Shown here: one piece after another, positions 41,984-49,762 of the stretch
Layout of the letters: the number at the start of each line of letters is the position of its first letter
How positions within the stretch are numbered: position 1 is the stretch's first letter
NCBI RefSeq assembly: GCF_001514125.1
Contig: NZ_KQ948566.1
Coordinates: forward strand, 131,442-195,441
DNA length: 64,000 nucleotides
Direction of reading: 5' to 3'
From: Streptomyces longwoodensis
GTDB taxonomy: Bacteria > Actinomycetota > Actinomycetes > Streptomycetales > Streptomycetaceae
Notes under the pieces: model-generated
The model's database searches: none
What the model saw: the letters and a program-made list of their open reading frames with translations, nothing else
What the model was told of the DNA's origin: nothing
Made by a program: the position numbers and the translations under genes

Positions 41984-42017
41984 CGGGGCAGGGTGCCCTG
42001 GAGGTCACCCTGCCCCG
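41984..42017. terminator. Bidirectional terminator hairpin
   Basis: CGGGGCAGGGTG (41984-41995) pairs perfectly with CACCCTGCCCCG (42006-42017) between the convergent LuxR-type and AA10 genes. Confidence 0.75.
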
Positions 42018-42043
42018 CTGGAACCCGAGTGGTGCTTCCTGCC

Positions 42044-42718
42044 TCAGCCGAAGTTCACGTCGCTGCACCACATGTAGGCCTGGTCGAGGTGCGAGGCCTG
42101 CCAGATCACGAACAGGATGTGGCGCCCGGTGTAGCCAGAGGTCCGGACGGGGAACGTGATGTCCTGCGCCGGGGCGTAGCGGCCGGTCTGCGTGATGAAG
42201 TCGAGATTGCCCCAGCCCAGGGTCTGGGTGGTGGGGTCGAAGCCCTGCTTGCTCACGTAGACCTTGAAGTAGTCGGCACCGTGTGACGCCTGGTCGTACA
42301 GGTGGACCGAGAAGTTGTTGCCGACGGTGGTCGCCTTCCACGGCCCGGGCTTGTCCAGGCTGGCGTTCCTCGACAGGTTGTTGCTGCAGAGCGTGCCGTC
42401 GGGGGTCCGCGCCTGGAACTGGCCGCCGAGGCCGTCGCGCAGCGCGCTCATCCAGTTCCACATGGTGTCGGGGTTGGCCTGGAAGGCCTGCCAGCACATG
42501 GGGTCTTCGGTCTGCATGGCCGGGTTCGTGTGGTTGCTGCCCCACGTCTTCCAGCATTGGTACGCGCGGGAGGCGGGGTCGACGATGGTGCCGTGAGCCT
42601 GAGCGGGCGCCGACCAGGTCAGTGCGCCGGCGACTACGGCGAACAGCATGACGACGGCTTGAAGAGCCCGACGAAGGGAAGGCCGTGAACGCCGCGTCAA
42701 CGGCTTCTGTTGGAGCAT
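42044..42718 (-). CDS. Secreted AA10 lytic polysaccharide monooxygenase, cellulose type
   Basis: I start at ATG 42718 (224 residues), with GGAAGGAG upstream. The signal peptide ends AQA, so the mature protein begins with the copper-binding histidine of HGTIVDPASRAYQCW. The second brace histidine is in YDQASHGADYFKVYVSKQG. Other family marks are DPMCWQAFQANP and WQASHLDQAYMWCSDVNFG. It is a single-domain enzyme without a cellulose-binding module, similar in pattern to the S. coelicolor LPMO10B type. It oxidatively cuts crystalline cellulose. A perfect CebR box upstream makes it cellobiose-responsive. Confidence 0.92.
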   Translation of the reverse strand: MLQQKPLTRRSRPSLRRALQAVVMLFAVVAGALTWSAPAQAHGTIVDPASRAYQCWKTWGSNHTNPAMQTEDPMCWQAFQANPDTMWNWMSALRDGLGGQFQARTPDGTLCSNNLSRNASLDKPGPWKATTVGNNFSVHLYDQASHGADYFKVYVSKQGFDPTTQTLGWGNLDFITQTGRYAPAQDITFPVRTSGYTGRHILFVIWQASHLDQAYMWCSDVNFG

Positions 42719-42751
42719 GTGGGGGGACTCCTTCCAGTTACAGGACTGTGA

Positions 42752-42765
42752 TGGGAGCGCTCCCA
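42752..42765. promoter_or_regulatory. CebR operator (14-bp palindrome)
   Basis: TGGGAGCGCTCCCA is a perfect palindrome identical to the established CebR-binding consensus of Streptomyces cellulose-use genes. It lies 34 bp upstream of the AA10 start. CebR itself is not in the window. Confidence 0.88.
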
Positions 42766-42918
42766 ACGTTAAGTACTCTGGATGAGATGTCAATGCTGGG
42801 AACGGAGTTGGGCTGGTACTCGGCGAGATCCAGCCCGTCCCCGAATGGGTCCCGCTCACGGCCCGTCGGAGGGGCGGTGAGCCGGACTGGACCGTCGCAG
42901 GTACGTCGCAATTCCAAC

Positions 42919-43047
42919 GTGGTCACCGCCGTCCTCGCGGTTACCGTCGGCGTGCAGATCCTCTCGCGCCAGCCGGACACCGCCGTGGAGGTTTCCGGGA
43001 CGTTGGACCGCTTCTGGCGCGTCCTCCTTCCGCAGCTGATCCACTGA
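42919..43047 (+). pseudogene. Possible TetR-type C-terminal fragment
   Basis: About 42 codons before a TGA at 43047 read as two amphipathic helices (VVTAVLAVTVGVQILSRQ, then VSGTLDRFWRVLLPQL), like the last helices of TetR regulators. No DNA-binding domain precedes them. Recognition is weak. Confidence 0.25.
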
Positions 43048-43155
43048 CCGCCGGCCCGGGTGCCCGTCGGCCGGGGTCCGACCAACGCTGCCGCGATGGC
43101 TCCGGCCCGCGGCACACCCCGCACGCGCTCAGCGGCAAGCAGCACCGGGCCAGGT

Positions 43156-43989
43156 CTACGGCTGCGGCAAGCGGGCCTCGGCGTCCCTCCGCACGGGAAG
43201 GGCCTGCTCGATGTGTCGGGCCAGGCTCTCGGGGTCGTGGGCGTGCGCGAGGTGGCCCTGGCCGGGCATCGTGACCACGCGGGCCCGGGGCAGGGCCGAC
43301 GCGAAGGCGGCGAAGGCATCACCGTACGGCGGGACGCCCTCGTTCTCGCCGCCGAGCAGGAGGGTGACGGGCACGTCGAGCGTCCCCAGCTCCCGCAGGT
43401 CGGCGTGGTGCTGGTCGAGGGCCGTCAACTCCCGTGCCAGCGGGACGGCCAGACGCCTCAACACGTCCCACACCGCGCTCCGGCGCAGTTCCGCCACGTA
43501 CTCCTCGGAGAACCCCGACACGTCGCGGTTCACGATCTCCACGGCCCGGTCCAGGTCACCGGCCCTGTCGGCTTCCCACAGGGCGGGAAGTACGTGACGG
43601 CCGAAGGGCCGTACGACAGGCTCGTACAGGGTCAGCGAGTGCACGGCGGCGGAGCGTCGCGCCGCAGCCTCCAGCGCGACGAGCCCTCCGAAGCTCCAGC
43701 CGAACAGGTCCAGCCCGCCCGGCGCGCCCTCGGCGGTGATGATCTCCTCGAGGACCCGGTCCAAGTCGTCGATCTCGGTGCGCACCGAGTAGTCCGCGCC
43801 GAGCTCACCACTGGGCCGGCGTCCGCGCCGGTTCACCACGTAGACCGGTCCGGCCACCTCCAAGGCGTCCACGACCGGTTGCCAGACTGCGGCATCGGCC
43901 ATGACTCCCGGCACGATGAGCAGTGGTCGGCCCGAGCCCTCCCGCCGGGTCAGAGTGATTCGGACGCCGTCGCGTTCCACCTCGAGCAC
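43156..43989 (-). CDS. Alpha/beta-fold hydrolase
   Basis: I start at GTG 43989 (277 residues), with AGGAGG nine bases upstream. Features: oxyanion region LLIVPGVMADAAVWQPVV, nucleophile in LFGWSFGGLVAL (GxSxG), and catalytic histidine in MPGQGHLAHAHDPE. It is a cytoplasmic enzyme of the AB_hydrolase_1/6 type, with unknown substrate. It stands alone beside the remnant cluster to its right. Confidence 0.85.
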   Translation of the reverse strand: MLEVERDGVRITLTRREGSGRPLLIVPGVMADAAVWQPVVDALEVAGPVYVVNRRGRRPSGELGADYSVRTEIDDLDRVLEEIITAEGAPGGLDLFGWSFGGLVALEAAARRSAAVHSLTLYEPVVRPFGRHVLPALWEADRAGDLDRAVEIVNRDVSGFSEEYVAELRRSAVWDVLRRLAVPLARELTALDQHHADLRELGTLDVPVTLLLGGENEGVPPYGDAFAAFASALPRARVVTMPGQGHLAHAHDPESLARHIEQALPVRRDAEARLPQP

Positions 43990-44179
43990 GCTGCTGTACC
44001 TCCTGGACGAAGTCCCTGCGCCCGAGGACGGGCACACACGGCATCACCAACATAAGCATTCGGCGGAGGACACGGCGCCGCCGGTCCCCGGCCAGGCCGT
44101 CGAGGAAAGGCCTGCGGCTCCCCCGCCGTCCACGGCAACCTGAAGAAGTAACCACGACGGCACCCGCCCCAGCCTCCGC

Positions 44180-44415
44180 TCTCGGCACCGGCCGTCCTGC
44201 CTTTAGCGTGCGTGACGACAACGGGTGTCGGGTCACCGCGTGTGCGCATGGTGATGCGCCGCCCTTGGTGAGCAGGCGGTGGACGAACCCGTGCGAGCGC
44301 CCGCAGCCGTGCGCGAGAGTGCGGAGCGAGACCCCCGCCGTGTACGCCTTCTTCAGCTCGGCAGCGAGCTTGAGCCTGGCCGGTCCCGTGACGTATCGAT
44401 TCGGACGGACCCGGC
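44180..44415 (-). pseudogene. Frameshifted small helix-turn-helix protein
   Basis: The stretch RLKLAAELKKAYTAGVSLRT followed by LAHGCGRSHGFVHRLLTKGG matches a family of about-80-residue Streptomyces helix-turn-helix proteins that continue with a TMRTRGG-like end. Here the continuation (TMRTRGDPTPVVVTHAK) is present but in another frame, so a small indel near 44255 breaks the gene. No clear start codon is left. Confidence 0.5.
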
Positions 44416-44784
44416 GGTGGTAGGTGCGGGCGTGTGGGTGAACTCGCGCAGGACGCGGGCCAGTTCCGCCGGCCGGTCCAGCGGGACGAGGGTGTAGCTG
44501 TCCGCCACCTCGACCAGCCGCGCGTTGGGGAGGAGGTCCACGAGGCGCCGGCCGTGCTCGGGCGGCATCACCCGGTCCTCGTCCGCCCAGATCACGAGTG
44601 CGGGCTCGCGGAAGCCCGGCAGGCGGTCGGCCGCCGACAGCAGGACGCGGGGGTCGGCCGCCGCCACCCGCAGCATCCGTACGGTGTCGCGGCGCACGGC
44701 GGGACACCGCCTGGCCGGTGCCGTCCACCGGGCGGTCGCGGCGTCCCCGCGCTTGGTCAGCCGGCCGAACGCGACCGGCAGCCG
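44353..44784 (-). pseudogene. Alpha/beta-hydrolase C-terminal half (5' truncated)
   Basis: The frame keeps the cap and C-terminal lobe of an alpha/beta hydrolase: PVAFGRLTKRGDAATARW, then FREPALVIWADEDRVMPPEH with the acid residue. The usual catalytic histidine is replaced in VADSYTLVPLDRP, as in many relatives. The N-terminal half with the nucleophile elbow is missing, ending abruptly near 44784. Directly beyond, on the opposite strand, an equally truncated reductase begins. Confidence 0.65.
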
Positions 44785-44791
44785 GCGGGGC

Positions 44792-45220
44792 ACGGCAGCC
44801 GTCGTCGCCGCCATGCAGGCCACCGGAGTACGGCGCCTCGTCGTCGTCAGCGCCCCACCCGTCGCCACCGTCCCCTCGCCGGGACGGCCCCACCCGCCCC
44901 GGCACGACCCGGGTGACGGGTTCTTCATGCGCCACCTGGGCAGCCGCCTCGCACGCACCCTGTTCGCCGCGCACTACGCCGACCTCGCCCTCACCGAGGA
45001 CATCGTCCGCGCCAGCGGCCTCGACTGGACCATCTCCCGTCCGCCCCAGCTGACCGACGAACCCCTCACCGGCCACTACCGCACGGCGTACGGGCGCAAC
45101 ATCCGCGGCGGTAGCAAGGTCGCGCGCGCCGACGTCGCCCACCACATGCTGCGCGTCCTCGACGAGCCCGCCTCGATCGGGCAGACCGTGGGCATCGCCG
45201 GCCGAGGCCCCCGGCGCTGA
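44792..45220 (+). pseudogene. NAD(P)-binding (NmrA-like) reductase C-terminal part (5' truncated)
   Basis: The frame begins mid-fold at AAVVAAMQATGVRRLVVVSA and continues with ADLALTEDIVRASGLDWTIS and VARADVAHHMLRVLDEPASI to the stop at 45220. This is the second half of an atypical short-chain reductase (NAD(P)H-binding, PF13460 type). The GxxGxxG nucleotide-binding N-terminus is absent. Its break lies within about ten bases of the break in the hydrolase remnant on the other strand. Confidence 0.65.
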
Positions 45221-45256
45221 CCGGGGAGCCCCGGGGGCGGGCTTCCTCTGCGGCCC

Positions 45257-45817
45257 CTAACGGCCCAGGGCCGCCGCGCCCGCCCGCGCGTACGTCTCGT
45301 CCGACGCGCCGGACGGGGCGCCGGCCACGCCGATGCCGGCGATCGGCGCGTTGCGGGCCGTGACCGGGACACCGCCGGCGAGGAAGAGGGTGCCGGGGAT
45401 GTCCTTGAGGTTCGGCGTCTGCGCCAGGCGTCCGGCCAGCTCGGAGGTGGGCGCGTTCCAGGACACCGCGGTGAACGCCTTGCGCTCCGCCGACTCGTAC
45501 GACTGCGGGCCCGCGCCGTCGCCGCGGAGCGTGACGACGGTGTTGCCGTTGCGGTCGACGACGGCGACCGTGACCCGCTGGTTCTCCGCCTCGGCGGCGT
45601 CGAGCGCGGCCTGCGCGGCCCGGATCGCGGCGTCCACCGTCAGATGCGTCGAGGCGGTCGTGGCGCCCGGCGCGACGGAGACCGCCGGGGAGGCGGCCGA
45701 CGCGGAGGCCGCCGGTGCGGAGGCGCTCGCCGACGCCGTGCCGAACGCCGCGGCGCCGGCGACGGCGACGGCGGCGGCACCGGTGGCGACGCGGGCGCGC
45801 CGGGAGAGGTTCTTCAT
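45257..45817 (-). CDS. hbpS: HbpS-like secreted haem-binding protein (GlcG/HbpS family)
   Basis: I start at ATG 45817 (186 residues), with GAGGAG upstream. The Ala-rich signal region contains VATGAAAVAVAGAAAFGTA. The mature domain is GlcG/HbpS: LTVDAAIRAAQAALDAAEAE, then VAVVDRNGNTVVTLRGDGAG and the C-terminal GIGVAGAPSGASDETYARAG. In Streptomyces reticuli HbpS binds haem and iron outside the cell and modulates the sensor kinase SenS. The divergent kinase-regulator pair here (46081-47966) has that same arrangement, which supports the name. Confidence 0.85.
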   Translation of the reverse strand: MKNLSRRARVATGAAAVAVAGAAAFGTASASASAPAASASAASPAVSVAPGATTASTHLTVDAAIRAAQAALDAAEAENQRVTVAVVDRNGNTVVTLRGDGAGPQSYESAERKAFTAVSWNAPTSELAGRLAQTPNLKDIPGTLFLAGGVPVTARNAPIAGIGVAGAPSGASDETYARAGAAALGR

Positions 45818-46080
45818 CTGGTCTGCTCCTCGGGGTGGGTGGGCGCCCGCCGTGGTCCGGGCCGCCCGTCGTGCTTCCACCCTCACCCCCTCGCCCGCCT
45901 CGCCGTGTCGGTGTTCCGGCTGCTCCCGGCGCACGGAACGGACGACGGCCCTGTCATCCGATCGGCTGACCCCCGGGCCGTCCCGAGCCGCGACAATAGG
46001 AGTGTTTGCGCAGTTCAGCGCGAGCGGAGGAGCGGACGAGCGGGGAGCGGGGAAGAACGGTGGAAGGGAGGTCAGGGCGG

Positions 46081-47310
46081 ATGCCGGAGCCGCACGACCC
46101 GGACGAGCGGTGGCTGGGCGCCGTACTGCACGCGGCGTTCTTCCTGCTGCTCGGCGGCGCCTTGGCCCGCTTCCTGACGCGCCATCCGGGCGAGCCCCGC
46201 GCCCCGTGGATCATCGCCCTGTCGTGCGCCCTGGCCGTCCTGCACCTGCTGGGGCCCGCCCTGGCCGACGGGACGGCCGCCCGCCCACGCCCGGCCCGCC
46301 CGCGCCCGTTCCCCCGGCCCTGGTGGCTGGCACCGGCCTGGCTCGCGCTGGTCGTTGCCGTGTGGATGGTGCTCGTGGTCCTCGCGCCGAGCTACTCCTG
46401 GTGCGCGGTACCGCTCTTCTACACCGGCCTGCGCACCCTGCCGACCGGCGCCGCACTCGTCCTGGTCGCCGTCCTGACGGCGTTCGTCGTCGCCGCGCAG
46501 CTCAGACTCGCCGGCCACGTCGACCCGAACCTGCTGCTCGCGCCCCCGGCCGTCGCCGCCCTCGCCACGGCCGTGTTCCTGCACACCCGCCGACAGGCCG
46601 CCCGGCAGCGCGCCCTGATCGACGACCTGCTGCACACCCGGCGCGACCTCGCCGCGTCCGAGCGCCGTGCGGGCACCCTCGCCGAACGCCAGCGGCTGTC
46701 CATGGAGATCCACGACACCCTCGCCCAAGGCCTGTCCAGCCAGCGCATGCTCCTGCAGGCGGCGGAGCGGGTGTGGGAGCGCGAACCGGACAAGGCACGC
46801 GGCCACGTCCGGTCCGCCGCGTCCGTCGCCGAGCACAACCTCGCCGAGGCCCGGCGTTTCGTGCACGACCTGGCCCCCGCGGACCTCGCCCGCGGCGGCG
46901 GTCTCGACGCCGCGCTGCGCGCCCTGGCCGCACGCGAGGGCGGCGACCACCTCGGCGTGCGCGTCCACGTCGACGCCGGCGCGCGGACCCCGCCGCTGCC
47001 GGACCGCGTCCAGTCGGCCCTGCTGCGCGTCGCCCAGGGAGCCCTGGCCAACGTCCGCGAACACGCGGGCGCGACGACCGCCGTGCTCACCCTCACCCTC
47101 CTGGAGGACCAGGTCGTCCTGGACGTCAGCGACGACGGCCACGGGTTCGACCCGGCGGCCCCGGCCACCGCACCGGCCGGGACGCGCGGCCACGGCCTGC
47201 CCGCCATGCGGGCCCGGCTCGGCGGGCTCGGCGGCACCCTGACGGTGGAGTCGGCGCCGGGGGAGGGCACGGTCCTGTCCGCCGCCGTTCCGCTGGAGGC
47301 ATCCCGATGA
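46081..47310 (+). CDS. senS: Sensor histidine kinase (SenS-like)
   Basis: I start at ATG 46081 (409 residues), with GGGAGG upstream. About five membrane helices fill residues 10-180 (for instance LGAVLHAAFFLLLGGALARF and LVLVAVLTAFVVAAQLRL). A HisKA_3 domain carries the phospho-acceptor H211 in SMEIHDTLAQGLSSQ, followed by the ATPase domain with VLDVSDDGHGFDP and GTRGHGLPAMRARLGGLGG. It would sense redox or haem stress together with HbpS and phosphorylate the regulator whose start overlaps its stop (ATGA, 47307-47310). Confidence 0.9.
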   Translation: MPEPHDPDERWLGAVLHAAFFLLLGGALARFLTRHPGEPRAPWIIALSCALAVLHLLGPALADGTAARPRPARPRPFPRPWWLAPAWLALVVAVWMVLVVLAPSYSWCAVPLFYTGLRTLPTGAALVLVAVLTAFVVAAQLRLAGHVDPNLLLAPPAVAALATAVFLHTRRQAARQRALIDDLLHTRRDLAASERRAGTLAERQRLSMEIHDTLAQGLSSQRMLLQAAERVWEREPDKARGHVRSAASVAEHNLAEARRFVHDLAPADLARGGGLDAALRALAAREGGDHLGVRVHVDAGARTPPLPDRVQSALLRVAQGALANVREHAGATTAVLTLTLLEDQVVLDVSDDGHGFDPAAPATAPAGTRGHGLPAMRARLGGLGGTLTVESAPGEGTVLSAAVPLEASR

Positions 47311-47966
47311 CCCGCCCCGCCGCCCCGGCCCCGGACGGTGCCCCTGTGCGCATCCTGGTCTGCGACGACCACGCGGTCGTGCGGGCCGGACTGCTCGCCC
47401 TGCTCGACAGCGCCCCGGGCATCGAGGTGGTCGGCGAGGCGGGGACCGGCGAGGAGGCACTCGCCCTGTCCGCGAAGCTGGCCCCGGACGTGGTGCTGAT
47501 GGACCTCCAGCTCGGAGAGGGCATCGACGGCGTGGAGACCACCCGCCGCCTCACGGCCGCTCCCGGCGCGTCCCCGCACGTCCTCGTGCTGACCACGTAC
47601 GACACGGACGCCGACGTCACCCGCGCCGTCGAGGCCGGCGCGACCGGCTACCTGCTCAAGGCCGAACGCCCCGAGGAGCTCTTCGCCGCGATCCGCTCCG
47701 CCGCCCAGGGCCGCCCGGCGCTCTCCGCGCCCGTCGCCGGCCGGGTCATGGCCGGCCTGCGCGGCCTGCGTGTCTCCCTCACCGGCCGCGAGCGCGACAT
47801 CCTCGCCCAGCTCGCCCGCGGCCTGGGCAACCGCGACATCGCACGCGCCCTGTTCATCAGCGAGGCCACGGTCAAGACCCACCTGCGCCGGATCTACGAC
47901 AAGCTCGGCGTGGACAACCGGGCGGGCGCCGTGGCCGTGGCGAAGGAACAGCGCCTGCTGCCCTGA
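47307..47966 (+). CDS. senR: NarL/LuxR-type response regulator (SenR-like)
   Basis: This 219-residue protein starts at ATG 47307, overlapping the kinase stop. The receiver domain has acidic residues in RILVCDDHAVVRAGL, phospho-acceptor D66 in VVLMDLQLGEG and lysine in GYLLKAERPEEL. The C-terminal LuxR helix-turn-helix reads LTGRERDILAQLARGLGNRD, then SEATVKTHLRRIYDKLG. In S. reticuli SenR controls the catalase-peroxidase genes and hbpS. Here the neighbouring hbpS is the obvious target. Confidence 0.9.
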   Translation: MTRPAAPAPDGAPVRILVCDDHAVVRAGLLALLDSAPGIEVVGEAGTGEEALALSAKLAPDVVLMDLQLGEGIDGVETTRRLTAAPGASPHVLVLTTYDTDADVTRAVEAGATGYLLKAERPEELFAAIRSAAQGRPALSAPVAGRVMAGLRGLRVSLTGRERDILAQLARGLGNRDIARALFISEATVKTHLRRIYDKLGVDNRAGAVAVAKEQRLLP

Positions 47967-48121
47967 CCCGAAGCCACCCACTCCGGCATGGGCGGGCAGA
48001 AACCGTCGGCGCGCGCGGACCGACGCCCGCGAATGGCCGTTGTGCGCGGTGCACTGCGCGCCCCGAGGCCGAAACCCTGCTCGCCGTCTGGGCCAGTCCG
48101 GGCCAATAGGTGCAGGATGCC

Positions 48122-48278
48122 GGGACCCTCCCCGCGGGCGCGGGCGCGGGAAGTACCCGCCGTCACGCACCCGCTGGCGTCAGGGCGGGAGACCATCCCC
48201 GCCAGCGCGGGGAGCACTCGATGTCGACGTCTTCCGGGGCCGTCTGCATGGGATCATCCCCGCGGGCGCGGGGATGAT
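48122..48278. CRISPR. Relic type I-E-like CRISPR mini-array (three repeats, two spacers)
   Basis: Repeats lie at 48122-48156 (35 bp, degenerate, with an inserted GGGCGC-like duplication), 48189-48217 (29 bp) and 48250-48278 (29 bp). Both spacers (48157-48188 and 48218-48249) are exactly 32 bp. Read on the minus strand the repeats follow the GTGCTCCCCGCGC-N-GCGGGG form of actinobacterial type I-E systems. The two 29-mers share 22 of 29 positions, so they have decayed. No cas gene is within the window. The hairpin stem is GATCATCCCCGCG/CGCGGGGATGATC in the last repeat. Confidence 0.7.
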
Positions 48279-48316
48279 CTCCGAGCCTTGTCGACCAGAC
48301 CTAGGAGTATGCGAAG

Positions 48317-49666
48317 GTGAGATCCACTCTGCGGATCAGAATGCTGAGCGCGGCCACGGCGGCAGCGTTAGGCGCGCTCTCCCTCTCCGGTGCGGTGACC
48401 ACCGCTCGCGCCGACACCCCACCTGCTGACCCCGCCCGTCCCGGGCCTCCGGCCATCACCGACGCCTCCGGGTACGCCTGCGGTGATGCCGCGAGCCCTG
48501 CCTCGTACCGGATCGGCACCGCCGCCGGTTTCACGTTGTCGTCCGGCGCCTCCGGCGGGCCTGCTGCCCGCTACCTGTACCAGCTCAACGGCGCGATACC
48601 GCTCTCCGTCGCGAACGCCGGGGCCGGCACCGGCATCGACGTCACCCCTGACAGCGGCACGAACACGTTGACCGTCACAGCGGTGGCCGCCGACGGGGCC
48701 ATCGGCGGCTCGACGAACTGCCACTTCTTCGCCGGCCCGCCGCCGACGGCCCCCGATGGAGACCTCACCGGCGACGGGCTGCCCGACCTCACGGTCGTCG
48801 GAGCGCAGGCGGGTCTGCCCAGCGGCCTGTGGCTGGCCAGGGGCACGGCCGATGGCCAGGTGGACCCCGATGTGACCAACGTGGGAGGGCAAGGGACGGG
48901 TGCCAGCTCCGCCGGCTCCGCTTCCGACTGGGACGGAACTCAGACGATCACCGGTCACTTCCACACCGGCGCAGGCTTCAACGACGTCCTCGTCTACGCC
49001 CCTACCAGGGGGACAGGCACGATCCTGTACGGCACCGGCGACGGGTCGGCGCTCAGCCCGTACAGCGGTCACGAGGTGAACGTGAGTTCCCTGGCCTTCA
49101 CCGACGAGAGCGGTGTCACCGGCGCCCCTGGCAGCAGGGCCACCAGCATCGCCAGCGGCGGCGAGCTGTACCGCACGGTGAACGACATGCCCCGCGCCGG
49201 TCTCCCGGACCTGCTCATGATCGTGAACGGCCAACTCTGGGACGAACCGGGCCTGATGGCCCCTGGCGCGTTCCTCGGCCTCGACAACGCCCTGCCGCTG
49301 ACCAGCACCAACCCCACCGGCTCGGGTGACTGGACCGGCTGGAGCCTGACCAGCAGCCTCGTCGACGGGCTGCCCGCCCTGTTCGCCCGCAACGCGGCGA
49401 CCGGCGCCCTCTACTACTACACCCCGCAGCAACTGCAAGACCTCGCCTACGGCAACGCCGTCACCCCTCTGAAGCTCGCCGACAGCGGCTACGACGCAGC
49501 AGCCGTGCCCGTCCTGCAAGCCGCCGATCTGAACAGTGACGGCACGCCGGACCTGCGCACCGTGTCGGCCACCGGGGTCACCACGGCGTGGATCCTCGAC
49601 CCCGCCGCAGGGACCCTGACCCCGCGGCCCGCGCAGAGCCTGAACGTCCCCGGCGGAACCGCGTAG
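48317..49666 (+). CDS. Secreted FG-GAP/VCBS-type repeat protein
   Basis: This 449-residue protein starts at GTG 48317, with AGGAG at 48302-48306. A signal peptide (LSAATAAALGALSLSGAVTT) is followed by a domain to about residue 145. The rest carries FG-GAP/VCBS-like units with calcium-type loops GDLTGDGLPDLTVVG and DLNSDGTPDLRTV at either end. It is probably exported and may help adhesion or be a lone copy of the C-terminal module of larger Streptomyces surface proteins. No enzymatic motif is visible. It begins 38 bp after the CRISPR relic. Confidence 0.78.
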   Translation: MRSTLRIRMLSAATAAALGALSLSGAVTTARADTPPADPARPGPPAITDASGYACGDAASPASYRIGTAAGFTLSSGASGGPAARYLYQLNGAIPLSVANAGAGTGIDVTPDSGTNTLTVTAVAADGAIGGSTNCHFFAGPPPTAPDGDLTGDGLPDLTVVGAQAGLPSGLWLARGTADGQVDPDVTNVGGQGTGASSAGSASDWDGTQTITGHFHTGAGFNDVLVYAPTRGTGTILYGTGDGSALSPYSGHEVNVSSLAFTDESGVTGAPGSRATSIASGGELYRTVNDMPRAGLPDLLMIVNGQLWDEPGLMAPGAFLGLDNALPLTSTNPTGSGDWTGWSLTSSLVDGLPALFARNAATGALYYYTPQQLQDLAYGNAVTPLKLADSGYDAAAVPVLQAADLNSDGTPDLRTVSATGVTTAWILDPAAGTLTPRPAQSLNVPGGTA

Positions 49667-49681
49667 CCGACCCCGACCGGT

Positions 49682-49711
49682 AGGGGCCGTCCGTTCCAGT
49701 GGGCGGCCCCT
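49682..49711. terminator. Hairpin terminator
   Basis: AGGGGCCG (49682-49689) pairs with CGGCCCCT (49704-49711) between the secreted repeat protein and the convergent oxidoreductase gene. Confidence 0.65.
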
Positions 49712-49762
49712 CCTCGTGTCACGGAGTCGGGGACGGCCGAACGTCGGCCCCGGAAAGACTCA

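Noticed and set aside
42752..42770. AACGTT (42765-42770) as a fourth site of the LacI locus
   Set aside because: It lacks the flanking symmetry of the three other sites and abuts a perfect CebR box, which explains the regulation.
47894..48320. Short proteins with IIPAGAG or DHPRGRGDD runs
   Set aside because: These are translations of CRISPR-type repeats, not genes.
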